NCBI GenBank assembly: GCA_001871325.1
Contig: MNVA01000019.1
Location: forward strand, 1 to 48,247
Direction of reading: 5' to 3'
Length of the DNA stretch: 48,247 bases
Origin: Ignavibacteria bacterium CG1_02_37_35
GTDB taxonomy: Bacteria; Bacteroidota; Ignavibacteria; Ignavibacteriales; Ignavibacteriaceae
A program made the translations under genes and the position numbers. Below, piece after piece: positions 1-8,127 of this stretch. Within the stretch, counting starts at the first letter, position 1. Each line of letters starts with the position of its first letter. The notes beneath the pieces were generated by a model. It worked only from the letters and a program-made list of their open reading frames with translations. It had not been told where the DNA came from and did not search any database.

Positions 1-12
1 TGTCGGAGAAAT

Positions 13-51
13 AAAAAAAAATGAAGGAACCGAAAAGTTCAGTTCCTTCAT
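13..51 (-). terminator. Rho-independent terminator of the pilin-like gene
   Basis: On the minus strand, just after the stop of the pilin-like gene, a perfect 10-bp stem (ATGAAGGAAC / GTTCCTTCAT) with an 11-nt loop is followed at once by a run of at least eight T. This is a classical intrinsic terminator. It suggests the pilin-like gene is transcribed alone. Confidence 0.88.
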
Positions 52-68
52 AACATGGTGTGAATAAA

Positions 69-455
69 TTAATGCAGCGTTGGTACCGCCGTAGTAATTG
101 CACTTGGCGTAACTGTAGTAACTCCCCAATATGCTTTTCCGGCTGAATTTTTTACAACGCCTTTTCCGGTAATAACTACACTTTGCGCAGCAACTACTGC
201 TGTATAAGCACCGTTTGCCGTTGAAGCAAGGTTGGTCGGAATAGTGAATCCGGTAAAGGTGTTGTTTCCGCCGCCTAATTCAGTTGGTTTTTTGTAAAAT
301 TGTTGTGCAAGAGCGGCAAGATTCATATTGTCTGCCACAACTCCATCTCTATTAGCTTCAAGTGAACTTGCGCTAAAGAGATTGATACCGACGACAATTG
401 CAATTCCAACGATAATAACACCAAGAACGATGAGTAATAACTGTTGTTGTCCCAT
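69..455 (-). CDS. Small pilin-like membrane-anchored protein
   Basis: A 128-residue protein that begins MGQQQ and goes straight into a strongly hydrophobic helix (about residues 6-28), followed by a Ser/Thr/Ala/Gly-rich, probably extracytoplasmic domain. There is no positively charged n-region as in a Sec signal peptide. The Gly-Gln start directly before a long hydrophobic segment resembles a very short prepilin leader, but the usual Glu at +5 is absent. The start is well supported by AAGGAG 9 nt upstream of the ATG. It has its own terminator and is divergent from three further pilin-like genes. I infer a filament subunit or surface protein; no named family is recognised. Confidence 0.7.
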   Translation of the reverse strand: MGQQQLLLIVLGVIIVGIAIVVGINLFSASSLEANRDGVVADNMNLAALAQQFYKKPTELGGGNNTFTGFTIPTNLASTANGAYTAVVAAQSVVITGKGVVKNSAGKAYWGVTTVTPSAITTAVPTLH

Positions 456-768
456 TTTAAGTAACTCCTTATTTTAAGTGATAATTGACTTCGATTTCAT
501 AAAAGCAATAAAGATGCCATCCTGTAAACGTGAACATAATCTTCCGTTTTGGATTAAAAATCTTAGAACAGAGCAATGGTAAAAAATACTCTTTTGTAAA
601 TGTTACCTGTAAGAACTGCCGATATTTTTCTTCTTTCGCTTTACTTTTTCAAGATATTGCGCTAAGGGGTGCGTTTATTTGTTGAAAAAGAGTGTGTGAA
701 ATATATTTTAATACCTGAATTAATATGGTACGTAATTTGACTTTATTTATAGAAAGGGAATCGTTTTT
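456..768. other. Divergent intergenic region between pilin-like genes
   Basis: This 313-bp gap separates the minus-strand pilin-like gene from the plus-strand trio. It carries the ribosome binding site AAGGAG for the minus gene, AAAGGGAA before the plus gene, and the candidate promoter listed separately. The ORF-track frame at 649-873 has no support. No RNA gene is seen. Confidence 0.6.
682..709 (+). promoter_or_regulatory. Candidate Bacteroidota-type promoter for the pilin-like trio
   Basis: TTG at 682-684, a 17-nt spacer and TATATTTT at 702-709 match the Bacteroidota consensus TTG-N17..23-TAnnTTTG except for the final base. It lies 60 nt upstream of the ATG at 769. AT-rich sequence makes chance matches easy. 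Confidence 0.3.
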
Positions 769-1272
769 ATGAATACCGGACAAACAATGCTCACGCTGCT
801 GGCAATGATGATGCTGACACTTCTTTCTGTTAGAATGAATAGCTCTGTACTGCAGACGCAAGAAACTATGCAAAATTCTAAATTTGGGTTAGCGGCGATT
901 TCATTAGCAACCTCTATAATCGAAAATGCGAATAAACTTTCTTTTGATGAAATAACCATTGATAGCTCTATTACAAACACAAACGCTCTTACTTCAATCA
1001 ATAATTTAGGAGTAGATGGAGTTGAGCATTCGAATAAACCCGCTGAATTTAATGACTTCGACGACTATAACAATTTCCAATATGATGAAAGAAAGTTGGC
1101 TTCGGCTTACTATCATATCTCGTGTAAAGTTAGTTATGTAATTCCTACAACGCCGGACGTTGATTCTAATTCTCCAACTTTTAATAAAAAACTAACTGTA
1201 TCAGTTTCAAGCATTTCGATGCAAGACACTGTTAAAATCAGTACGATATTTAGTTATTGGTATTTTAGGTAG
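769..1272 (+). CDS. Pilin-like membrane-anchored protein (first gene of trio)
   Basis: A 167-residue protein starting MNTGQTML, with one hydrophobic helix at about residues 6-22, a following segment (about 25-60) that continues like the N-terminal alpha helix of pilins, and a polar, Asp/Asn-rich C-terminal part. The GQ-x-x-L arrangement at the very N terminus is also seen in the minus-strand neighbour. AAAGGGAA precedes the ATG. Only 9 nt separate it from the next gene, so the three plus-strand genes are very likely cotranscribed. Type IV pilin or pseudopilin function is inferred from architecture. The canonical prepilin cleavage motif is not present. Confidence 0.65.
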   Translation: MNTGQTMLTLLAMMMLTLLSVRMNSSVLQTQETMQNSKFGLAAISLATSIIENANKLSFDEITIDSSITNTNALTSINNLGVDGVEHSNKPAEFNDFDDYNNFQYDERKLASAYYHISCKVSYVIPTTPDVDSNSPTFNKKLTVSVSSISMQDTVKISTIFSYWYFR

Positions 1273-1281
1273 AGGAGTCTT

Positions 1282-1884
1282 ATGGGTTACACTACCATCT
1301 TAGATATTATCGGGGCGATGGTCATTGGCGGAATTTTGCTTCTTTCGCTCTTCACAATAAATGACAATACGGTACAAAGTTATTTTTATTACAATGCCGA
1401 TTTTATCTTGCAGCGGGATCTTGTTGATATTATTTTAATTGTTGAAGGAGATTTGCGGCGAATCGGGTATTGCGCTGATCCCGACAATCTAATTCCTCCA
1501 AATAAAACTATTTTAAGTGCAGATTCTAATTCAATAACTTTTGTAACCGATTTACATAAAACCGGAAAACTTGATACTGTTGAATATCGAATCGGAATTC
1601 CAAGCGATTTACCCGGGACAACAAACCCGAGGGATGTTCCACTTTATCGCATCATAAACAATAATAGCCTGGATAAATCCGTGACCGGTGTAGTAACTGA
1701 GTTTCGTCTCGTTTATTCCGATGCTTTAGGTGATACGATAAATGCCCCGGTTGCCACTCCGGGAGAAATACAAACAATGGAGCTTTCTGTAAAAGTTGAA
1801 AATGCAGCGGCTTACAATCAAAATTATTCCAATGCTTATTGGCGGCAAGTTAGATTAGCTTCAAAAAATTTAAAAAGCAGGTAA
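1282..1884 (+). CDS. Pilin-like membrane-anchored protein (second gene of trio)
   Basis: A 200-residue protein with the short leader MGYTT, a hydrophobic helix at about residues 6-26, and a beta-rich extracytoplasmic domain containing DSNSITFVTD and VEYRIG stretches. In minor pseudopilins of the PulJ/GspJ type such stretches form the C-terminal sheet. The C-terminal half (residues ~130-195) reads like the conserved end of such proteins (TEFRLVYSD, MELSVKVE). GAGGAG lies 4 nt before the ATG, and the gene follows the previous one by 9 nt. I infer a minor pilin or pseudopilin, but no prepilin peptidase or assembly ATPase lies in this window, so the machinery is elsewhere or the proteins do something else. 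Confidence 0.65.
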   Translation: MGYTTILDIIGAMVIGGILLLSLFTINDNTVQSYFYYNADFILQRDLVDIILIVEGDLRRIGYCADPDNLIPPNKTILSADSNSITFVTDLHKTGKLDTVEYRIGIPSDLPGTTNPRDVPLYRIINNNSLDKSVTGVVTEFRLVYSDALGDTINAPVATPGEIQTMELSVKVENAAAYNQNYSNAYWRQVRLASKNLKSR

Positions 1885-1893
1885 GGTGAAATT

Positions 1894-3108
1894 ATGTTTG
1901 GCAGAGCGTCAGTCTTTTTAGTGCTTGGCTTTAGCGGAATTTTGCTTATGTACACGCAAAATCTTTTTACTTTTAGTTCAAATTCCGTTGATGTTTACAG
2001 TCAGTATTATACCAATACCATGGCGGAGAACATTGCCTCAAGCGCCGCAAACTTAGCTTGCAATCAATTTTTCTTATCTCCGACCTGGACAACAGGTTAC
2101 TCCAATGTTTCGTTTAATGGTGGAACGTTCAGCGCTTCGATTGTTAGTTTAGCTTCCAACCGAAAAAAAATAATTGCAACGGGTAGTTACAGTGGACTAA
2201 CAAAAACCGTCGAAGTAATCTTACAGCCTTCAAGTTTTGCACGGTTTGGTTACTATGGAGCAATAATGCCGGGCAATCTTTATTATGTTACGGGAGACAC
2301 CGTCTCTGGTCCAATGCACGTGCAAGGAAAATTAAATGTTTGGGGAAGACCTGTGTTCACTGGAAAAGTCACTACAAAAAATGGACTAAAAAAACTCGAT
2401 TCTTCAACCGATCCTCAATTCCTGGGCGGCTATGAAAGCGGGATAAACTTACCCTTGCCGTCAACAATCAATACGGTTTCTGCGGATGCTGAATCGGGTG
2501 GAAAATTTTTTTCCAGTACAGATGTTTGGCTTACTTTCAATTCGAATGGCTCCGTTGATTATAAAGTTGGGAGTTCGGGTAGCTGGGAAAATGAGATGCT
2601 TTCAACCTTTGCTCCAAACGGCGTCATTTCGGTTGACAAAGGAAACCTTCACATAAAAGGAACTGTAAAGGGGAAAATAACACTTGGCGCAACCCTCAGT
2701 TCAGGCACCTCAAACGGAAACATTTATTTAGATGATAATATCGTTTATGATACAGATCCAACTAACCCAACTTGCACTGATATGCTCGGAATAGTGGCAA
2801 CCAATAATGTAATAGTTTCTGATAATGTGCCAAACAAAAGCGATATAATTATTAACGCTTCCATATTTTCTTTAAAGGGCGGTTTAAAGGCTGAGCACTA
2901 CAGTACAATCCCTTATAGCGGCACTATTCGGTTGACCGGCGGACTTATTGAATACCAGGCACAAGCCACCGGGGTCTTTAATCCTTATACAGGACAAATT
3001 ACCAACGGTTATAATTCATACATTCGTTTTGATGAAAGATTCATGACTCAAGTTCCGCCATCCTTTCCTAAAAGTGCCTCATATGAAGTGCTTTCCTGGT
3101 TCGAATAA
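1894..3108 (+). CDS. DUF4900-like, PilX-like surface protein (third gene of trio)
   Basis: A 404-residue protein with an N-terminal hydrophobic segment (about residues 7-22) and a helix like a pilin N-terminus (YYTNTMAENIASSAANLA), followed by a long beta-rich domain. The stretch VSGPMHVQGKLNVWGRPVFTG is typical of DUF4900-type proteins, where a GPxHxNG-like repeat begins a polymer-like beta domain. Much larger than a pilin, it resembles PilX/PilY-type tip or minor components. AAGGTGA precedes the ATG, 9 nt after the preceding gene. The family link is from pattern recall and the function is inferred. Confidence 0.65.
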   Translation: MFGRASVFLVLGFSGILLMYTQNLFTFSSNSVDVYSQYYTNTMAENIASSAANLACNQFFLSPTWTTGYSNVSFNGGTFSASIVSLASNRKKIIATGSYSGLTKTVEVILQPSSFARFGYYGAIMPGNLYYVTGDTVSGPMHVQGKLNVWGRPVFTGKVTTKNGLKKLDSSTDPQFLGGYESGINLPLPSTINTVSADAESGGKFFSSTDVWLTFNSNGSVDYKVGSSGSWENEMLSTFAPNGVISVDKGNLHIKGTVKGKITLGATLSSGTSNGNIYLDDNIVYDTDPTNPTCTDMLGIVATNNVIVSDNVPNKSDIIINASIFSLKGGLKAEHYSTIPYSGTIRLTGGLIEYQAQATGVFNPYTGQITNGYNSYIRFDERFMTQVPPSFPKSASYEVLSWFE

Positions 3109-3327
3109 TTTACTGACTCACATTACGCTACGCTTCTTGCTCTTGATCGTAATCATGCTCTTAATCGAATTGAAAACCAAGCAAGATCAAGACTGCATGC
3201 AAGATTTAGGATTTCATGCGTAAAATAACTTACTGAATTATTTAAAGCCTCTTTATTTTTATCACTATGCAACCATAAATTTTTCTTTATATTTGTATAT
3301 CAAATAACTAACAATATACCAGGAGGT
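3109..3327. repeat. Intergenic region with degenerate inverted words
   Basis: Between the pilin-like trio and the lipoproteins lie TTGCTCTTGATCGTAATCAT and the partly inverted words GATCAAGACTGCATGCAAG. Similar TTAAGA/GATTA-rich words occur at 42.9-43.0 kb. This looks like a decayed intergenic repeat, not a coding sequence. The right end carries a promoter -7 element. Confidence 0.35.
3288..3295 (+). promoter_or_regulatory. Bacteroidota-type -7 element for the lipoprotein pair
   Basis: TATATTTG is a perfect TAnnTTTG match 35-40 nt upstream of the first lipoprotein start. No clear TTG is found 17-23 nt further upstream, so only the -7 half is supported. Confidence 0.45.
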
Positions 3328-3813
3328 ATGATGTTCACAAAAAAAAATAACCCCTATTCCGGATTAGTACTAATTCTTACAGTTCTAACTTTTTCTTTTT
3401 TTGCAGGATGCGGAAAACAAGAAGCGCCTAAACAAGAAGAGCAAGCCGCCGAAACTGTAAAGACCGCTGTAGATACAACTCCTGAACCGGTTGAAGAAAA
3501 AAAAGCCGTCCTTGATTTAAAAGGGACTTACACCGGTACCCTTGATTCACGTGCTACAACCCTAAAAATCACCGATCAAACCGATTCTACATTCTCAGGC
3601 TCAATTACAATTAATTACCGTGAAATAAGAAAGCAGACTGTTTCAGGTAAATTTAGCCCGGAAAAACTTACTCTCTCAATGAACGATACCCAACACAACA
3701 GATATGCTGGTACATATTCTGCGAAACTTTCTGCTGATGGGAAAAAAATTTCTGGTACATTTACGGAAAAAGTTGATAAGTCATCAAGTAAATTCACTTT
3801 AACTAAAAAATAA
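3328..3813 (+). CDS. Small lipoprotein with a beta-rich C-terminal domain
   Basis: A 161-residue protein with a lipoprotein signal peptide: two lysines, a hydrophobic core and the lipobox FAGC, lipidated Cys at residue 28. A Glu/Lys/Pro-rich linker (about 29-60) leads to a C-terminal domain (about 65-161) of alternating Thr/Ser-rich strands (GTYTGTLDSRATTLKITD, KISGTFTE). Such repeats are common in small beta-barrel, lipocalin-like proteins that describe a 'tolerance' of sugar or lipid ligands, but no ligand can be assigned. A perfect AGGAGG sits only 1 nt before the first ATG; the second ATG (3331) is better spaced and may be the true start. It forms a pair with the next gene, 16 nt away. 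Confidence 0.75.
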   Translation: MMFTKKNNPYSGLVLILTVLTFSFFAGCGKQEAPKQEEQAAETVKTAVDTTPEPVEEKKAVLDLKGTYTGTLDSRATTLKITDQTDSTFSGSITINYREIRKQTVSGKFSPEKLTLSMNDTQHNRYAGTYSAKLSADGKKISGTFTEKVDKSSSKFTLTKK

Positions 3814-3829
3814 CTTCAAAGGGAAAACA

Positions 3830-4585
3830 ATGAAAAAATATCTAGCTCTTTTAATCTTTCTTCCTATTATTTTCTTTATTGCCTCGTGTACTGATTCAAC
3901 AACTGACCCAGTAACCTCGGCTACAGAATATGGTACTTTCTACCTTGAAACAGCTCCTTCCTACGCGCAATTTTTTGTTGACGCTGATACTCAATTTAAA
4001 GTCTCAAATGAAGATACCGTTAAGAACCTTACTGTAGGTACTCATACAATCGTTGTAAAAAATGATAATTATGCTGATACAAGTTTTACTGTGACAATTT
4101 CTGCTAACAAATTAACCACCTCAACAATTACTTTATCGCCTAAAACGGTTGTTTATGGACCAATTAAAATTTGGGAAACTACCGGAACTGGTGTTTCACA
4201 ACCAAGTGGATTAATTCTTTCTACAGGTACAACTGCAAGCTCATCTAACGCTGCAATTGATATGCTTTATTATTCCAACTCAGCTTCCAGCACATATGAT
4301 CTGCGCAGTTCCGATTTGATAACCTCAACAGCTAGAAAAACCAGATTTAAAGCTGCCGGCACATCAAATATTACCGACGGTGCTGCTGCACCAGCTTTTG
4401 ATGCTGCGACTTGGACAAATAAAATCCCAGATAGAGATACGACCCAATACTACTTTGTTTATGATTATGATGGGCATTATGCTAAAGTAAAAGTTGCTTC
4501 CTATGGTGATAACTCTGGACAAGAAGCTTATGTAAACGTTCAAATTGTTTACAATAAAGCAGTTGGTGAAAAACGATTTAAATAA
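3830..4585 (+). CDS. Lipoprotein with PEGA-like domain
   Basis: A 251-residue protein with signal peptide and lipobox IASC (Cys20). Residues ~35-100 (GTFYLETAPSYAQFFVD ... LTVGTHTIVVKNDNY) have the shape of a PEGA domain: a short beta-sandwich unit found in surface proteins, with the G/T-x-H-x-I-x-V pattern at its end. The rest (about 105-251) is Ser/Thr/Ala-rich and not recognised. AAGGGAA precedes the ATG. It is followed by a strong terminator, so the two lipoprotein genes probably form one transcript. Outer-membrane or periplasmic location is inferred from the lipobox. Confidence 0.75.
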   Translation: MKKYLALLIFLPIIFFIASCTDSTTDPVTSATEYGTFYLETAPSYAQFFVDADTQFKVSNEDTVKNLTVGTHTIVVKNDNYADTSFTVTISANKLTTSTITLSPKTVVYGPIKIWETTGTGVSQPSGLILSTGTTASSSNAAIDMLYYSNSASSTYDLRSSDLITSTARKTRFKAAGTSNITDGAAAPAFDAATWTNKIPDRDTTQYYFVYDYDGHYAKVKVASYGDNSGQEAYVNVQIVYNKAVGEKRFK

Positions 4586-4601
4586 TTTTTTATTTAAAAT
4601 T

Positions 4602-4635
4602 AAAAAGCCGTGAAAAATTTCACGGCTTTTTTTTT
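4602..4635 (+). terminator. Rho-independent terminator after the lipoprotein pair
   Basis: GCCGTGAAA / TTTCACGGC forms a 9-bp stem that extends with an A/T tract (AAAAA ... TTTTT), followed by more T. It ends the plus-strand lipoprotein operon and, with its A run on the other side, could also stop aspS transcripts from the opposite strand. Confidence 0.9.
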
Positions 4636-4639
4636 GAAA

Positions 4640-4671
4640 AATCCTAATTCGTAATTCCTAATTCCTAATTC
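4640..4671. repeat. Heptanucleotide tandem repeat (taattcc) at the 3' end of aspS
   Basis: The plus strand reads four imperfect copies of TAATTCC/TAATTCG in a row between the terminator and aspS. On the minus strand the repeat (GGAATTA) includes the last codons and the TAG stop of aspS, so the AspS C-terminal Arg-Ile-Arg-Asn is encoded by repeat units. Confidence 0.6.
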
Positions 4672-6427
4672 TGATATGCAATTCTTTCAGTTGATGCTCG
4701 TCCACAGTTGAGGGGGCTTCATCCATCAGGGACACACCGCTTGCGGTTTTCGGAAAAGCGATTACTTCGCGAATAGAGTGTTCGCCTGCAAAGATCATCG
4801 CAAGGCGGTCAAAACCGAATGCAATTCCACCATGCGGCGGAGCGCCGTATTTGAAAGCGTTCATCAAAAATCCGAATTTGTGTTCGGCTTCTTCTTCAGT
4901 AATTCCCAAAGCTCTAAACATTTTTGCCTGCAATTCCGCACTATGAATTCTAATGCTTCCGCCGGCAACTTCACTTCCATTTAAAACTAAATCGTAAGCG
5001 CTGGCTTTAACTTTTCCCGGATTAGATTCCATAAAAGGAATATCATCAATGTTGGGTGATGTAAACGGATGATGCATGGCGTAAAACCTTTTTGTCTCCT
5101 CGTCCCATTCAAATAACGGGAAATCGGTTACCCATAAAAGTTTTGGCGCTGCATTTTCATTGATCAAATTTAATCTCCTCGCCATTTCCAAGCGAAGCAT
5201 TCCCATCAAGCTAAGCGTTTTATATTTTTTACCGGTAAGAATTAAAATTAAATCGCCGGGTTTGGCTCCGAGGAACGAAGTTAAATTTGCCTGCTCAACA
5301 TCAGTAAAAAATTTCATTGTGGGAGATTCAAGTCCTTCTTCTTTTACACGAATCCAGATTAATCCGCCGGCGCCAAGTTTTTTAATAAAGTCTGTAAGCA
5401 CATCGAGTTGATTGCGTGTGTACTCGCCGCAACCGGGGGCAACCAGGCCGGTGATTTCTCCTTTGTTTTGAATCTGGTCTTGAAAAACTTTAAAAGTAGT
5501 GTTTTCAAAAACATGGTTAAGAGTTTTCATTTCAAGTTCAAAACGCAAATCGGGTTTATCGCTTCCATAACGTTCCATTGCTTCTTCAAACGAGATGCGT
5601 GGAAGCGGAAGCGGAAGTTCTTTCTGCCAAACTTCTTTAAAGAAACGTTTCATCAAACCTTCAACCACCCCGAAAATATCTTCTTGATCAACGAAAGACA
5701 TTTCAACATCAATCTGTGTAAACTCCGGCTGACGGTCTGCGCGTAAATCTTCATCACGGAAACATTTTACAATTTGAAAATATCTATCAAATCCGGAGAC
5801 CATTAATATTTGCTTGTAAGTTTGGGGTGATTGCGGAAGCGCGTAAAACTTTCCTGTGTGCAATCTGCTTGGAACAAGAAAATCTCTTGCTCCTTCAGGA
5901 GTGCTTTTCATAAGAACGGGAGTTTCAATTTCAATAAACTTATTTTCATCAAAATATTTACGCGTAATTTGGTACATTTTGTGGCGAAGCATTAAATTTT
6001 TTTGCATCGAAGAACGGCGAAGATCAAGATAACGGTATTTTAAGCGCAGGTCTTCTCCTGCATCCGTTTCTTCTTTGATCTGAAAGGGCGGAGTTTTTGC
6101 TTCGTTAAGAATAGTAAGGTTGTTCACCATAACGTCAACCTTGCCGGTAGCTAAAGCTGCATTTTCAGTTCCTTCGGGACGTTTTCTGACCACTCCTTCA
6201 ATAGAAATAACAAATTCGCTTCTTAAGGGTTTTCCGGTGTTGTGGGCTTCTTGATTAAATCCGGGCTCAAAAACAACTTGTGTAATTCCATAACGATCTC
6301 GCAATTCAATAAAAATTAATCCGCCTAAATCTCTTCTTGTATCAACCCATCCGTTTAAAATAACGTTTTGTCCGATATTTGATTCTCGTAGATCACCGCA
6401 TGTATGTGTTCTTCTCTTAAAATGCAT
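4658..6427 (-). CDS. aspS: Aspartate--tRNA ligase (AspRS)
   Basis: This charges tRNA-Asp (or tRNA-Asn as well, if non-discriminating) with aspartate. It has 589 residues from the internal ATG, equal to the usual bacterial length, with an N-terminal OB-fold (GWVDTRRDLGGLIFIELRD), the class II motif 2 (FRDEDLRADRQPEFTQ), a bacterial GAD insertion domain, and motif 3 (GIAFGFDRLAM) near the C terminus. The ORF-track start at 6478 is a TTG adding 17 residues; AAGGAG lies upstream of the ATG at 6427, and MHFKRRTHTCGDL is how this family begins, so I take 6427. It stands alone between two plus-strand genes. Its stop codon lies inside a tandem repeat. Confidence 0.95.
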   Translation of the reverse strand: MHFKRRTHTCGDLRESNIGQNVILNGWVDTRRDLGGLIFIELRDRYGITQVVFEPGFNQEAHNTGKPLRSEFVISIEGVVRKRPEGTENAALATGKVDVMVNNLTILNEAKTPPFQIKEETDAGEDLRLKYRYLDLRRSSMQKNLMLRHKMYQITRKYFDENKFIEIETPVLMKSTPEGARDFLVPSRLHTGKFYALPQSPQTYKQILMVSGFDRYFQIVKCFRDEDLRADRQPEFTQIDVEMSFVDQEDIFGVVEGLMKRFFKEVWQKELPLPLPRISFEEAMERYGSDKPDLRFELEMKTLNHVFENTTFKVFQDQIQNKGEITGLVAPGCGEYTRNQLDVLTDFIKKLGAGGLIWIRVKEEGLESPTMKFFTDVEQANLTSFLGAKPGDLILILTGKKYKTLSLMGMLRLEMARRLNLINENAAPKLLWVTDFPLFEWDEETKRFYAMHHPFTSPNIDDIPFMESNPGKVKASAYDLVLNGSEVAGGSIRIHSAELQAKMFRALGITEEEAEHKFGFLMNAFKYGAPPHGGIAFGFDRLAMIFAGEHSIREVIAFPKTASGVSLMDEAPSTVDEHQLKELHIRIRN

Positions 6428-6627
6428 TTCTGCCAGGTACTCCTTCGTTTTCAAAATGTAAGGGCTAAAAATACTCAATTATGAAGTTTAAACAAACAGA
6501 AGAAAGCTGTTAGGAGCTTTATTTATTATTGAATCCTGAATATTCATTTCATTTTTTGCATATTCTCCTTTTCAAGAGAACGTATTTTTAACTAATTTGT
6601 ACACACTATAATCGTACCTATTTAAAT

Positions 6628-7032
6628 ATGAATGAAAACAAAATAAAAATTCTGGTAGTTGAAGACAATCAGGATAACCGCGAAGTTATCGCCCTTTTTA
6701 TTCGAGGAATTGCGGTGTCCGATTTTGCAATAAACGGTGAAGAAGCCTTGACCAAAACCGAGCTGAATTACTATGACATCATCTTGATGGACATTAATCT
6801 TGGTATGGGAATAAACGGGTTAGATGTAACCAAGCTTCTGCGGCAGCGTGAAAACTATAAATCAACTCCCATCGTTGCGGTGACCGCGTACTCTCTGATG
6901 GAAGACCAAAAGAGAATTCTTGATGCCGGGTGTTCCCATTATGTGGGGAAACCGTTTACGCGGAAGCAATTGCATGAACTTATTTCGAAAATTTGTCTCG
7001 ACTATTGTCTTTTAAAACGATTCAATAACTGA
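6628..7032 (+). CDS. Single-domain response regulator (CheY-like)
   Basis: A 134-residue protein consisting of a receiver domain only. The acidic pair E12/D13, the phosphoacceptor D55 (LMDI), the switch Thr86 (VTAYS) and K108 (KPF) are all present, so it should be phosphorylated normally. There is no output domain, so it would act by protein-protein contact, as CheY or a Spo0F-type relay does. The extra Gly-rich insertion after D55 (INLGMGINGLD) matches receivers of the hybrid-kinase type. No histidine kinase is nearby. Its 3' end overlaps the convergent GT9 gene by 21 nt. Confidence 0.9.
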   Translation: MNENKIKILVVEDNQDNREVIALFIRGIAVSDFAINGEEALTKTELNYYDIILMDINLGMGINGLDVTKLLRQRENYKSTPIVAVTAYSLMEDQKRILDAGCSHYVGKPFTRKQLHELISKICLDYCLLKRFNN

Positions 7033-8064
7033 AAAAACCTTTTCTACCTCCAACTCTCTTATACATTTAAATTGAATGTCATCTCTTTTACAGCTAAGTG
7101 GTTTGGGAGAATAGAAAAAACAGGGCGCACAATCTAATTGAAGGGAAGCAACTCTATGATTTGTTTTCCATGGATAAATATAGTTAGTATTCGTCGGACC
7201 AATAACAGCTACAACCTTTAATTGCATTGCCGAAGCAATGTGCATCAAACTTGAATCGTTCGTTACAAAAACATTACACCTCTTCATTATTGAAGCGGTC
7301 TGTGATAGCGATTGTGTCTTGATAACAAAAGCATTTTCCGAATTGATATTTTGTTTAACTAATTTCTGCAATTCACGTTCTTCAGTTCCGCCAAAAATTA
7401 ATATCTTTGCTCCTTTTTTCTCAACCAACAAATTGCCTAACCGTGCAAATTTATCCGGCTCCCATCGTCTCTTAGCATGATTTTTTAGGGTAGAACACCC
7501 GGGGTGAAATCCAACAACAAAATCAGGAGAAGTAATTCCGGTTTCAATTAAATATTTTTCTTTAAATAACTCATCTTCTTTTGTAAGGGGAAAAAGAAGC
7601 TGCGGACTTTCGGCAAACTTTGTCGAAAAAAGTTTTTCACAGAGAAGAATATTTTCTTCTACATTGTGAAGCGAATCATTTTCTACAATTCTGTGGGTAT
7701 TAAGAAATCCGAGATTTGGAAGATCGCTACGAAGATATTGAACCGCTGCTCGTTTCTTTGCACCAACAATAAAATTTATAAGGTTATATTCTTTCCGGTT
7801 TGATGGATAGACGTTGATCGAAGCCTCATACCTGCCGCGAAATTTCAAAACAAATTGAAATGAAGAAAATTTTGGTGCGCTTAGAAAATCAAAATAATGA
7901 ACAGTGTCAAACAGATTTGTCCGCTCATAGATATCCTTAACGCCTTTGTACATTACCATTGCATCAATTTCTGCATCGGGTAACTTACTTCGTAGAAGCT
8001 GCATCGCCGGAGTGAACATTAGTGCGTCGCCAATTCCCGAAAGAGCAAGTATTAGTATCTTCAT
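7012..8064 (-). CDS. Glycosyltransferase family 9 (heptosyltransferase-like)
   Basis: A 350-residue protein with the GT-B fold of ADP-heptose:LPS heptosyltransferases. The N terminus has KILILALSGIGDALMFTPA, where the glycine-rich loop binds the acceptor side. The C-terminal half has GFHPGCSTLKNHAKRRW and TNDSSLMHIASAM, which form the nucleotide-sugar site. It would transfer a sugar, classically heptose, to lipid A core or a related glycan at the inner face of the membrane. It lies 63 nt downstream of the DUF2723 gene on the same strand and may be cotranscribed with it. The exact donor and acceptor cannot be read from sequence. Confidence 0.88.
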   Translation of the reverse strand: MKILILALSGIGDALMFTPAMQLLRSKLPDAEIDAMVMYKGVKDIYERTNLFDTVHYFDFLSAPKFSSFQFVLKFRGRYEASINVYPSNRKEYNLINFIVGAKKRAAVQYLRSDLPNLGFLNTHRIVENDSLHNVEENILLCEKLFSTKFAESPQLLFPLTKEDELFKEKYLIETGITSPDFVVGFHPGCSTLKNHAKRRWEPDKFARLGNLLVEKKGAKILIFGGTEERELQKLVKQNINSENAFVIKTQSLSQTASIMKRCNVFVTNDSSLMHIASAMQLKVVAVIGPTNTNYIYPWKTNHRVASLQLDCAPCFFYSPKPLSCKRDDIQFKCIRELEVEKVFSVIESF

Positions 8065-8101
8065 TATTTAGTTTCACCGGTCAGCGGGTCAATGGGCATC
8101 A

Positions 8102-8121
8102 GTCATTGAGAAAGCAATGAC
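8102..8121 (-). other. Small intercistronic hairpin
   Basis: GTCATTG-N6-CAATGAC is a perfect 7-bp stem between the DUF2723 gene and the GT9 gene on the minus strand. No T run follows, so it is not an obvious terminator; it could protect or partly attenuate the message. Confidence 0.4.
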
Positions 8122-8127
8122 AAATAA

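Noticed and set aside
649-873. 74-aa minus ORF in the divergent region
   Set aside because: Overlaps the start of a better-supported plus-strand gene and has no RBS or recognisable domain.
6428-6478. TTG start adding 17 residues to AspRS
   Set aside because: The family begins close to MHFKRRTHTCGDL and AAGGAG precedes that ATG.
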